From: Pseudomonas vlassakiae
GTDB taxonomy: Bacteria > Pseudomonadota > Gammaproteobacteria > Pseudomonadales > Pseudomonadaceae
Direction of reading: 5' to 3'
Assembly (NCBI RefSeq): GCF_014269035.2
Contig: NZ_JABWRP020000007.1
Coordinates: 186,001 to 250,000, forward strand
DNA: 64,000 nucleotides
Every line of letters begins with the position of its first letter. Position 1 is the first letter of the stretch. The position numbers were made by a program, and so were the translations under genes. Positions 19,768 to 27,651 of this stretch are shown here, piece after piece. The notes beneath the pieces are model-generated. The model was not told the DNA's origin. It searched no databases and saw nothing but the letters and a program-made list of their open reading frames with translations.

Positions 19768-20931
19768 TCAGGCAGGCATCAGCACGCCTTTGGCGATGGT
19801 GTTGCGCTGGATCTCGCTGGTGCCGGTGAGGATACGCATCATCCGCGTGGCACGGAAAATCCATTCCACCGGGTGGCCCTGCATCAACCCGGCGCCGCCA
19901 TGCACCTGCACCGCCTTGTCGGCGATGCGGAAGGCGGCCTCGGACACGAACAGCTTGCACATCGGCGCCTGGGTGCGGATATCGCCGCCGGCGTCATTCA
20001 CCTGTGCCGTGGCGTACACCATGCTGCGCGCCGCGTGCAGTTCGGTGGCCATGTCGGCGATCATGTGGTTGACCGCCTGGAACATGGCGATCGGCTGCCC
20101 AAACTGCTTGCGGCTGCGCGCATGTTCGATCGACAGGTTCAGGGCCAGCCCGGCCATGCCCAGCAGTGTCGGGCAATGCAGCAGGCGGTTGAGGGTTATG
20201 CGCCCCATCGCCAGTTTGAAGCCCTGCCCGGGTTCACCGATCAGGTTGGCCGCCGGCACCCGCACCTGATCGAGCACGATGTCAGCGTGGGCACCGCCAC
20301 CGGACATCACCGCATAGTCACTTTCGATTCGCACCCCCGGCGCCTTGAGGTCGACGAAGAACGCCGAGATCCCCTGCGCGCCCTGCCCTGGCCCGGTCAC
20401 CGCCAGCAACACCGCGAGGTCGGCGTAAGTGGCGCCGGAGATGTACCGCTTGCTGCCGCTCAAGACATAGTGGTCACCGTCAAGGCGGGCCTGCGTGGCA
20501 ATGGCGGTCGCATCCGAGCCAGCCTCGGCTTCGGTCAGTGCAAAGCACACGGCTTTTTCGGCACGGCACACCGGTTTCAGAAAGGTCTCGACCTGGAAGG
20601 GGCTGGCCACCTTGAACAGATGGCCGACCCGCGGCGGCCCGGACAGCTCACCCAGTACATGCGGCGCGAGCATGGAGCCGGTGAGCACCGTTGCCTCCTT
20701 GACCGCGCACAGGTCGGCCACGTTGAGGCCGGCCCCGCCCATGCTTTCCGGCAGCATGATGGTGTACAGGCCTTGCTCGCTGGAGCGCTTCCACACCTCC
20801 TGCAGCACCGCCTGCGGATGCGGGCGCGCCCAGCTCAGCTGCGCCTGGCTTTCCAGCGGGCGAACCTGGTCGCGGACAAAACCCTCGATCGCTTCAATGA
20901 TCTGTGCAGCCTTTGCACTTGGTTGATACAT
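19768..20931 (-). CDS. Acyl-CoA dehydrogenase
   Basis: A 387-residue enzyme of usual family length with the FAD/substrate signatures CFALTEAEAGSDATAIATQA and, near the C-terminus, VHGGAGLMQGHPVEWIFRATR...ILTGTSEIQRN. The position normally holding the catalytic Glu is occupied by a Gly-rich GTSEIQRN sequence with Glu retained. The start has GGGAG 7 bases upstream. It lies 15 bases after the acyl-CoA synthetase gene and presumably dehydrogenates the CoA ester that the synthetase makes. Confidence 0.9.
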   Translation of the reverse strand: MYQPSAKAAQIIEAIEGFVRDQVRPLESQAQLSWARPHPQAVLQEVWKRSSEQGLYTIMLPESMGGAGLNVADLCAVKEATVLTGSMLAPHVLGELSGPPRVGHLFKVASPFQVETFLKPVCRAEKAVCFALTEAEAGSDATAIATQARLDGDHYVLSGSKRYISGATYADLAVLLAVTGPGQGAQGISAFFVDLKAPGVRIESDYAVMSGGGAHADIVLDQVRVPAANLIGEPGQGFKLAMGRITLNRLLHCPTLLGMAGLALNLSIEHARSRKQFGQPIAMFQAVNHMIADMATELHAARSMVYATAQVNDAGGDIRTQAPMCKLFVSEAAFRIADKAVQVHGGAGLMQGHPVEWIFRATRMMRILTGTSEIQRNTIAKGVLMPA

Positions 20932-20946
20932 GTTGATGCTCCCTGG

Positions 20947-22494
20947 TCAGATACGACGTTCGCTGTGTTGCCAGTAGGTGTCCCGGACCAGGCGGCGCAC
21001 CACCTTGCCATTGGGGTTCTTCGGCAGTTCGCTGACAAAATCGACGCCGCGCGGCTTCTTGAAACCGGCCAGCGCACGCCCGCACCGCTCGATGAGTTCG
21101 GCGGCCTCCAGCTGCGCCCCTGGCTTGAGCACCACCACCGCACGCACCGCTTCGCCCCACTGTGCGTCGGGCACGCCGACCACCGCCACCTCGAACACTT
21201 CGGGGAAGCCATGGATCACCTGCTCGACTTCGCTGGGGTACACGTTGAAGCCACCGGAAATGATCATTTCCTTCTTGCGGTCGACGATGAACACGTAGCC
21301 CTGGGCATCGACCGTCGCCAGGTCGCCGGTGAGGTAGTAGCCGTCACGCATGACTTCGGCGGTGAGCTCCGGCGCGCGCCAGTAGCCCTGCATGACGTCG
21401 GGCCCCTTGACCACGATTTCACCGACCTCGCCAGGCAGCACATCCTCGAACGCCTCGTTGACCACCCGCAGGTCGGTCTCGAAATAGCAACGCCCGCAGG
21501 AGGCCAGGCGCTGATAGTCGCCATCCTCCACCAAGTGGTCCTGCTCGGTCAGCACCGTCACCAGCGAGCATGTCTCGCCGGCGCCATAACCTTGTGCGAG
21601 GATCGGCCCGAACAGTTCGATGGCTTTTTTCACCAACGACGGCGCCATGGGTGCGGCGCCGTACATGACCAGCTTCAAGCTGGAGAGGTCGAAGCGCTCG
21701 ACGCCCGGATAATTGACCAGCCGGTTGATCATCGCCGGGACCAGGAACAACCGCGTCACCCGTTCACGCTGGATGGTCTCGAGCAACAGGCGATCGTCGT
21801 AGCGGTCCAGCAACAGGTTGCAGGCACCCACCGCCAGCAGCGGCATGATCTGCATGCCGCTGGCATGGGTGATCGGCCCGACGTGGGCCATGACGTCGCC
21901 CGGCGCGGAGCGCCGCGTGGGGCTGGCAATGCTCTTGCGCACCAGCGCCTTGCGGTTGCCGAACGACAGCATGGCGGCTTTGAGCACGCCCGAACTGCCG
22001 GAGGTGTAGTGCAGCACGGCCAGGGCGTCGTCGGTCGGGTCCAGGTGCAGCGCTGCTTCGCTGCCGCGCTCAAGCAGCGCGCCATAGCCCAGGTCGCCGC
22101 CCTCACCCTCCAGCACGATGACCTGGCGCAGCTGCGGCAACTGCTCGCGCCGCGTTGCCAAGGCCTGGGCAAAGCGGGCGTCGGTGATCACCGCGACGCT
22201 GCAGGAGTCTTCCAGTACCCGGACCACTTCGTCCACGGACAGCCGCGCATTGATCGGCACCTTGACCATCGCCGCCTTGTACAGCGCGACTTCCGCTTCG
22301 ACCAGCTCCACGCGGTTGGTGGCGAGGATCGCCACATGCTCGCCCACGCTCACGCCCAACGTAGCCAGCCCTGAGGCCAGGCGGTTGCTGCGGCGTTCCA
22401 GCTGGGCGTAGGTCACACGGTTCTGACTGTCGGCCACGGCGATGTGGTCCGGCCAGTAGTGGGCACTGCGGGTGATGATCTTTCCAAGGTTCAC
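20947..22494 (-). CDS. AMP-forming acyl-CoA synthetase
   Basis: A 515-residue ANL-superfamily enzyme with the P-loop-like YTSGSSGVLK, the adenylation motif around YGAGETCSL, the hinge YLTGDLATVDAQGYVFIVDR and the C-terminal lysine motif in KNPNGKVVRR. It activates a fatty or aromatic/aliphatic acid with ATP and CoA. Translation starts at GTG 22494. It is the first gene of the operon with the acyl-CoA dehydrogenase and MFS transporter. The chain length or ring type of the substrate cannot be assigned. Confidence 0.9.
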   Translation of the reverse strand: MNLGKIITRSAHYWPDHIAVADSQNRVTYAQLERRSNRLASGLATLGVSVGEHVAILATNRVELVEAEVALYKAAMVKVPINARLSVDEVVRVLEDSCSVAVITDARFAQALATRREQLPQLRQVIVLEGEGGDLGYGALLERGSEAALHLDPTDDALAVLHYTSGSSGVLKAAMLSFGNRKALVRKSIASPTRRSAPGDVMAHVGPITHASGMQIMPLLAVGACNLLLDRYDDRLLLETIQRERVTRLFLVPAMINRLVNYPGVERFDLSSLKLVMYGAAPMAPSLVKKAIELFGPILAQGYGAGETCSLVTVLTEQDHLVEDGDYQRLASCGRCYFETDLRVVNEAFEDVLPGEVGEIVVKGPDVMQGYWRAPELTAEVMRDGYYLTGDLATVDAQGYVFIVDRKKEMIISGGFNVYPSEVEQVIHGFPEVFEVAVVGVPDAQWGEAVRAVVVLKPGAQLEAAELIERCGRALAGFKKPRGVDFVSELPKNPNGKVVRRLVRDTYWQHSERRI

Positions 22495-22897
22495 GTTGTT
22501 GTTCTCGTCGACAGGAAGACATCGACGATGCTAAACAGCCGTGCACAGCCAGGCCTAATACAGGATTCAGATGCCGGCCATACCGTTATTAGCTGGCGTA
22601 AAGCTCCTGCCGACTCGCGCTGCCTGATGTGCTGGCTATGGCCCCTGTACCGCCTTGCCCGCCGGGGCTAGCCAACGCACATTGCCCCAACAATGGGTAC
22701 TGCACACCCAAGCCAAGGCGGCGCGGGCCGTGGCGCAGAGGCATGAAGATGGCGACCGGAAACAGGCAGCAGCGGGCTTCGAGGAGCATTGCCGTATCAC
22801 CCACTTTGTGGTGTTTCACCGGGCTACAGCAATTGCTGTTCCAAGGCTCAGGCAGGCGTGGCGCCAGGTACAACTTTTTTTGCAACGAGGAAGAATC
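22495..22897. other. Intergenic region with no recognised gene
   Basis: About 400 bases between the acyl-CoA synthetase start and the 3' end of the thymidylate-kinase-like gene. Short open frames exist on both strands, but none has a convincing ribosome site or recognisable protein sequence. It must hold the promoter of the acyl-CoA synthetase operon next to 22495. I see no REP or clear terminator. Confidence 0.5.
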
Positions 22898-23521
22898 TCA
22901 AGGACGCCGCCTGCCCAGCACGCGCTGGATCTCGGCAACCACCTGGCTGGTCGCCTGCGCGATCGTGCCTTCGTTGCGGCACAGCATCCAGCCATGCTCC
23001 GCCACCGCCCGCTCGAACGCGTCGGTACAGGCGATCTGTTCATCGAGCTTGTGGATGACCGTGCTGCCCAGCCCACGGGTGCGTGCCGCCGCCCTCGCCC
23101 ACGACGTATCCGGTGAGGTGACAACCCCGACATGCAGGTCTGGCACTTGCACACTGCGCGCCCTGTTCATGTGCAGAATCTCGGCAAACGGGACTGTGCG
23201 GCGAAACGCGGCATCGGAGGGGTACCAGCGATCGATCAGGATGATGCTGTCCGCAGGTTGCCTGGGCAGCACGTATTGGGAAATCCACGCACGGCTGTCG
23301 GCCAGGCGTGCACAGACCTCCAGCTCCAGGTCCTTGCTGGGGTTTCTCGCCAGCTGGTTAACCAGCGCCATGGTTGCACCCCGGAAGGGGTCGCTCTTCT
23401 TCTCGCAAAGGCGCACCACCTTGCGCTTGTCTTCCCGCAGGGCTTGGGTAATGGCCTCGAGCAGTGTGGTCTTGCCGGTGCCCTTCGGGCCATCTAGCGC
23501 AACAAATAGCGGACGTTTCAT
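22898..23521 (-). CDS. Thymidylate-kinase-like P-loop protein, orphan
   Basis: A 207-residue protein with Walker A GPKGTGKTT near residues 11-19 (following FVALD) and an IDRWYPSDAAFR segment that resembles the DRY/W substrate motif of dTMP kinases. Family-like C-terminal helices follow. It is not beside holB or pabC, where housekeeping tmk sits in Pseudomonas, so it is probably a divergent paralogue acting on another nucleotide or small molecule. An in-frame ATG at 23563 could also be the start; neither has a strong ribosome site. Noncoding DNA flanks it on both sides and its GC looks slightly lower than that of the neighbours, which may indicate transfer. Confidence 0.65.
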   Translation of the reverse strand: MKRPLFVALDGPKGTGKTTLLEAITQALREDKRKVVRLCEKKSDPFRGATMALVNQLARNPSKDLELEVCARLADSRAWISQYVLPRQPADSIILIDRWYPSDAAFRRTVPFAEILHMNRARSVQVPDLHVGVVTSPDTSWARAAARTRGLGSTVIHKLDEQIACTDAFERAVAEHGWMLCRNEGTIAQATSQVVAEIQRVLGRRRP

Positions 23522-23662
23522 TCTTCGGTACGGTGGGGAGCGGGTCTGGATAAGGATGGTCATGATGCACTGAAAGCCGGCCACGGTCTCGCTTGTCAGC
23601 CTGATGGCGGTTTTCAGGCAGGAGTACAGGTGTACTCCGCCCGTGTTTCGCCTTGATGAGGC

Positions 23663-24415
23663 TCAGATCTGCGCCTGGCCACCGTCCACGAACAGCTCGG
23701 CGCCGTTGACGAAGCTGGCATCATCGCTGGCCAGGAACACCGCAGCATTGGCGATTTCGACCGGTTCCCCTACGCGGCCCAGCGGCACCTGCGCTGCAAG
23801 GTAATCGAGCAGGCCCTGCTGTTGCGCGGCATCCGGCCCGGCGAGGTCGACCAAGCCAGGCGTACGCGTTGCGCCCGGGCTGAGGGTGTTGACCCGGACC
23901 GCGCGATCCTTCAGGTCAAGGATCCAGCTACGGGCAAAGGCCCGAACGGCCGCCTTGGAAGCCGAATACACGCTGAATGCCGCCGTGCCGGAGCTGCCGG
24001 CCGTGGAGCCAGTCAGGATGATCGACGCGTTCTGCGCCAGCAGCGGCAACGCCTTCTGCACGGTGAACAGCACACCCTTCACGTTACGGTCAAAGGTATC
24101 GTCGTAGTGGGCTTCGGTAATGTCACCCAAAGGCAGCATGGAACCACCGCCAGCGTTGGCGAACAGCACATCCAGGCGCCCCTTTTCCTGGGCGATGCGG
24201 GCGTAGAGTTCGTCCAGTTGCTCCAGCCGGGTGGAGTCGACCGCAATCCCGGTGGCATTGCCCACCTGCGCCACAGCCTTGTCCAGCTCCGCCTGGCGAC
24301 GCCCGGTGATGTAGACATGGGCACCCTCCTCTGCAAAGCGTTTTGCCGTGGCCAGGCCGATGCCGGTGGTGCCGCCGGTGACCAGTGCGATCTTGCCTTC
24401 GAGTTTCTTGCTCAT
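23663..24415 (-). CDS. Short-chain dehydrogenase/reductase
   Basis: A 250-residue classical SDR with the cofactor motif TGGTTGIG near residues 14-21, NAGGG, the catalytic Ser in LTGST and YSASK. The start ATG 24415 has GGGAG about 8 bases upstream. Substrate unknown. It is divergent from a LysR regulator and the 103-base gap contains an inverted repeat (24476-24498), so the LysR probably controls it. Confidence 0.88.
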   Translation of the reverse strand: MSKKLEGKIALVTGGTTGIGLATAKRFAEEGAHVYITGRRQAELDKAVAQVGNATGIAVDSTRLEQLDELYARIAQEKGRLDVLFANAGGGSMLPLGDITEAHYDDTFDRNVKGVLFTVQKALPLLAQNASIILTGSTAGSSGTAAFSVYSASKAAVRAFARSWILDLKDRAVRVNTLSPGATRTPGLVDLAGPDAAQQQGLLDYLAAQVPLGRVGEPVEIANAAVFLASDDASFVNGAELFVDGGQAQI

Positions 24416-24475
24416 GGTGTTTCTCCCGTTGAGGTGGTGAGTTGCTGTAGGAGAAGCGTATCGACCTGCAGGCCT

Positions 24476-24498
24476 TTTCAAAATAGAATCATTTGAAA
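24476..24498. promoter_or_regulatory. Inverted repeat TTTCAAA-N9-TTTGAAA, likely LysR operator
   Basis: A perfect 7-bp inverted repeat with 9-base spacing lies between the divergent SDR and LysR genes. Size, symmetry and location fit a LysR-type binding site that regulates both promoters. Confidence 0.6.
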
Positions 24499-24518
24499 GC
24501 CATCATTGCAGATATGAA

Positions 24519-25436
24519 ATGCCAAGAATTCCGGATTTCGAAGGCCTGGCGATGTTCGCCAAAGTGGCCGAAGAAGGCTCCTACGCCGCCGCCTCACGCG
24601 CCATGGGCGTTTCGGTACCCACCGTATCGCGTGCCGTAGCGCGCCTCGAAGAACGGCTGGGTGCGCGCCTGTTCAACCGCACCTCGCGCCAGCTCTCACT
24701 GACGGAATTCGGCCAGCGCATGGTCGAGCAAGCCAGCGCGCTGTATCGCCAGGCTGAAGAAATGGAAAGCGAGGCCCAGGCGCTGTCGCTGCAGCCACGC
24801 GGGCTGGTGCGCCTGGCAGTGCCCATGTCCTTCGGCTTGCGTTGGGTTGCGCCGCTGCTGCCCGAGCTGCTGGCGCACTACCCTGGACTGGAAATCGACC
24901 TGCATCTGTCCGATTCAACCGTCGACCTGGTCGCCGATGGCTTCGATGCCGCCTTGCGCATCGCCGCCCTGCCCGACTCGTCGCTGGTGGCGCGGCGTAT
25001 CTGTTCGGTCAGCCAGTACCTGGTGGCCGCGCCGTCGTACCTTGCTCGCAACGGTCAGCTCACGCACCCGCGCGAACTGGCTGGCCATGCCTGCATGAGC
25101 TATGCCTACCGCGCCCGAAGCCAGGTGTGGCGCTTCATCCACGACAACGGCAGCGAGCAGGACGTGACGCCCCGTGGGCCGTTGCGGGTGACCAATGCCG
25201 ATGCCCTGATCGCCCCCCTGCTGGCAGGCATGGCGATTGCCGAGCTACCGGAATTCATTGCCGCCGAGTACCTGGCTGACGGCCGCCTTGTGCACCTTCT
25301 GCCCGAATGGCGGATGACCCAGGGAGGGTTGTACTTCGTGACCCCGTCCGCGCGCACCCGGCCGCGCAAGGTCCAGGCCCTGGCCGAGTTTTTCGTCGAG
25401 CGGTTGTCGAACCCGCAATGGCAGCCGTCCAGGTAG
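24519..25436 (+). CDS. LysR-family regulator (divergent to SDR)
   Basis: A 305-residue regulator with the N-terminal HTH (FAKVAEEGSYAAASRAMGVS... PTVSRAVARLEERLG) and the RLFNRTSRQLSLTEFG strand of the CrgA/AaeR-like LysR branch, followed by a full effector domain. No strong ribosome site precedes the ATG. Many regulators of this branch control a divergently transcribed oxidoreductase, as here. Confidence 0.88.
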   Translation: MPRIPDFEGLAMFAKVAEEGSYAAASRAMGVSVPTVSRAVARLEERLGARLFNRTSRQLSLTEFGQRMVEQASALYRQAEEMESEAQALSLQPRGLVRLAVPMSFGLRWVAPLLPELLAHYPGLEIDLHLSDSTVDLVADGFDAALRIAALPDSSLVARRICSVSQYLVAAPSYLARNGQLTHPRELAGHACMSYAYRARSQVWRFIHDNGSEQDVTPRGPLRVTNADALIAPLLAGMAIAELPEFIAAEYLADGRLVHLLPEWRMTQGGLYFVTPSARTRPRKVQALAEFFVERLSNPQWQPSR

Positions 25437-25505
25437 CGTCGAGACGTTCTGCCGTACTGTACGTCAACTTTTACCCCCCTTCTTTCCAGGCTTGGGTCCA
25501 ATGAG

Positions 25506-25537
25506 GAGCACGGGGCACCGGCGTCCGACCCGTGCTC
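25506..25537. terminator. Hairpin after LysR gene
   Basis: A perfect 9-bp stem GAGCACGGG/CCCGTGCTC encloses a 14-base loop 69 bases after the LysR stop. There is no U-tract, so its role as a terminator is uncertain. Confidence 0.35.
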
Positions 25538-25636
25538 ATCGGAGCGTTCAGGCCTGCGTACATATCCTCAAGCACTTGATGGCACAGTGCCACTTATCGA
25601 TAATCGTGCTCCTTTCATGACACGCAAGGATCCGCC

Positions 25637-26179
25637 GTGAACAAGCTTTACCTGGTTGCCCCACTCGTCCTGCTGCTGCAAGGCTGCGGTGTGACAATGG
25701 CCCGCTACGAAGCCAACTACCAGAACGTTCAGCAGTTGAAGCAGAACGCCCCCCTGCAAGCGGTGCGCGAAGCGCAAGTGCAGGCCGACGCCGGGCAAGG
25801 CTCGCTGATGGTGCGCCTGAATCCGATTTCTTCACCCGCAGGCAACATTCCGCTGCACATTCAAGCGGCCATCAATGATGAGCTTCGCCATGCCGGCCTG
25901 CTCGATCCCAAGGCCGATCGACAGCTGCAAGTGCAACTGGTGAAGAGCAAGCTCAACTCCGGCGTGGCCAACGGGCATGGCGAGCTTGAGGCGCGGTTCA
26001 CCCTGCGCCAGGGTGACCAGGTGCTCTACGAGTCGACCAAGGACGTGACCCGTGACTGGGACAGCAGCTTCTTCGGGCCGATTGCGATTCCGACAGCGGC
26101 CAACAATTACAACCCGATGCTGCAGGCCTTGCTCAAGTCGCTGTACAGCGATCCGCAATTTGTACAGGCATTGAAGTAA
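25637..26179 (+). CDS. Putative lipoprotein of unknown function
   Basis: A 180-residue protein with a short signal peptide and lipobox LLQGC (Cys at about residue 17), so it should be lipid-anchored, probably in the outer membrane as no Asp follows the Cys. Translation starts at GTG 25637 with AAGGA 6 bases upstream. The mature part, including VRLNPISSPAGNIPLHIQAAINDELR and DSSFFGPIAIPTAANNYNP, has no motif I can assign; it resembles conserved Pseudomonas lipoproteins of unknown role (DUF4136-like in general shape). It ends at a bidirectional terminator shared with a second, convergent lipoprotein gene. A 13-bp palindrome TGGCACAGTGCCA (25580-25592) lies in its upstream region. Confidence 0.75.
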   Translation: MNKLYLVAPLVLLLQGCGVTMARYEANYQNVQQLKQNAPLQAVREAQVQADAGQGSLMVRLNPISSPAGNIPLHIQAAINDELRHAGLLDPKADRQLQVQLVKSKLNSGVANGHGELEARFTLRQGDQVLYESTKDVTRDWDSSFFGPIAIPTAANNYNPMLQALLKSLYSDPQFVQALK

Positions 26180-26185
26180 GCAAAA

Positions 26186-26209
26186 AAAGAGCCGCGATTG
26201 CGGCTCTTT
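26186..26209. terminator. Bidirectional intrinsic terminator
   Basis: A 10-bp perfect stem AAAGAGCCGC/GCGGCTCTTT with GATT loop, flanked by an A-run on one side and T-run on the other, lies between the convergent lipoprotein genes. Confidence 0.9.
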
Positions 26210-26219
26210 CTGTTTGGGC

Positions 26220-26855
26220 TCACACGCGCGGAATGCGTGTGTCGGCGGCCGAATATTTCACGCGGTTGTTTTCCACCCAGGTCTTCAGCAATGCATTGAC
26301 CTGACGATTGAAGGTGTCGGTGACCGCCGCCTTCGGTGTATTGCCCACCAGCGGCAGGAACCAGATACCCATCCAGGTATTGATGGCGTCGTGGTTCTGG
26401 TTCTTGGTGAGCAAAGCGCCCTGCTCATCCAAGGTCTCCAGGCTCATGGTGTACTGGTCGGTGGCCATGGCGGGAATGATGGTCAAAGTCAGGCCACTGA
26501 TAAAGGACAGCACCATCTGCCCGCCACTCGGCGCATGGTTGTAAACCTTCAGACGCAGGCTGTAGTCGCCTGGCTGCTTTTCGAATTCATCGAAGGTCAC
26601 GCGGCCGAACAAGCCCGACTCGTTGAAAGCGCGTTTGAGTTCCGGCTTGAGCATGTCACGGGCTTGCGGCATTTCGCTGGCCTTGGCGCCTTCCGGGTCA
26701 CCCTGGAAAAAGTCGAAGTCCACGTAGACATTGGGTTTGTTGGCATAGCTGGCCATCGACGGCAGGTCGACGGGTGCCACCTCGTCCTTGGTGAAACTGG
26801 CGCAACCACCGAGGCTCAGGGCGAGGGCCAGGCCTATGACTTTTACACATTGCAT
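26220..26855 (-). CDS. Putative lipoprotein of unknown function
   Basis: A 211-residue protein with signal peptide and lipobox LGGC (Cys near residue 18). ATG 26855 is favoured because AAGGA lies 7 bases upstream, though ATG 26873 is also in frame. The mature region includes VDLPSMASYANKPNVYVDFD and a hydrophobic stretch SFISGLTLTIIPAMA resembling a membrane-associated turn. I do not recognise a catalytic motif. It converges on the other lipoprotein gene through a shared terminator. Confidence 0.75.
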   Translation of the reverse strand: MQCVKVIGLALALSLGGCASFTKDEVAPVDLPSMASYANKPNVYVDFDFFQGDPEGAKASEMPQARDMLKPELKRAFNESGLFGRVTFDEFEKQPGDYSLRLKVYNHAPSGGQMVLSFISGLTLTIIPAMATDQYTMSLETLDEQGALLTKNQNHDAINTWMGIWFLPLVGNTPKAAVTDTFNRQVNALLKTWVENNRVKYSAADTRIPRV

Positions 26856-27024
26856 TTCGACTTCCTTGAACATGACAGGGCACCCTTCGAGCGAAAGGCG
26901 GCCTGCATTCTAAGGAATTTTAAATGATATCAAAAGGCCTTCACCCTGAGAGAAGCGGACCAGAGCTCATTTGCACTCCGACCACGACTATTACCCGGCA
27001 AGGCCTATTTGGCTCAGGCAGCCA

Positions 27025-27525
27025 TTAGCGCACCACGGCCAGCAGGCTCGCCGCGTCGCTGACCTCGAACTTGCCGGGCGCCTCCACCGCAATGTGCTTG
27101 ACCACGCCATCGTCGACCACCATGGCATAGCGCTGCGAACGCCGCCCCAGGCCACGGGCCGAGAGGTCCTGGATCAGCCCCAGCGCCTCGCTGAACTCGC
27201 CATTGCCGTCGCCGATCATCTTCACCGCGTCGCCTACCTGCAGGCTGTGTCCCCAGGCGTTCATGACGAAGGCGTCATTCACCGAAACGCAGAGAATCTC
27301 GTCAACGCCGGCTGCGAACAGCTCCGGCGCCGCGGCGACGTAACCGGGTACGTGGCGCTCGGAACAGGTGGGGGTGAAGGCGCCGGGCAAACCGAAGATC
27401 ACCACTTTCTTCTGCTTGCAGCGCTCACGCACCGGGAACGCATTCGGGCCGATCGGGCAGGCGCCTTCGCTGTTGTTGTAGTGGTAAAGGGTAATGTCTG
27501 GCAGTTGCTCGCCTGGCTTGATCAT
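27025..27525 (-). CDS. Peroxiredoxin, Prx5/type II family
   Basis: A 166-residue thiol peroxidase with the peroxidatic cysteine in PGAFTPTCSERHVPGY, the Prx5-family signature. It reduces H2O2 and organic hydroperoxides using glutathione/glutaredoxin or thioredoxin. The frame is open 42 codons further, but ATG 27525 has AGGAG 6 bases upstream and gives the family length. It stands alone; the next gene upstream ends 126 bases away. Confidence 0.9.
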   Translation of the reverse strand: MIKPGEQLPDITLYHYNNSEGACPIGPNAFPVRERCKQKKVVIFGLPGAFTPTCSERHVPGYVAAAPELFAAGVDEILCVSVNDAFVMNAWGHSLQVGDAVKMIGDGNGEFSEALGLIQDLSARGLGRRSQRYAMVVDDGVVKHIAVEAPGKFEVSDAASLLAVVR

Positions 27526-27651
27526 CGCTGACTCCTGGGTAAGTGGATGGCCGAGCTGGCTATCATGCAGCAATCCATCAGGCCAGGTACATCCGTGGTT
27601 GGAGCTACTGGCAGCACCGCCAGCCCGGGATGCTCCTTGGCAAGCGGTCAC

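Noticed and set aside
19525..22374. Very long plus-strand open frame of 949 codons opposite the acyl-CoA genes
   Set aside because: Its translation is low-complexity (rich in H, Q, G, R) and mirrors the coding strand of clear enzyme genes; this is the usual shadow of GC-rich codon bias.
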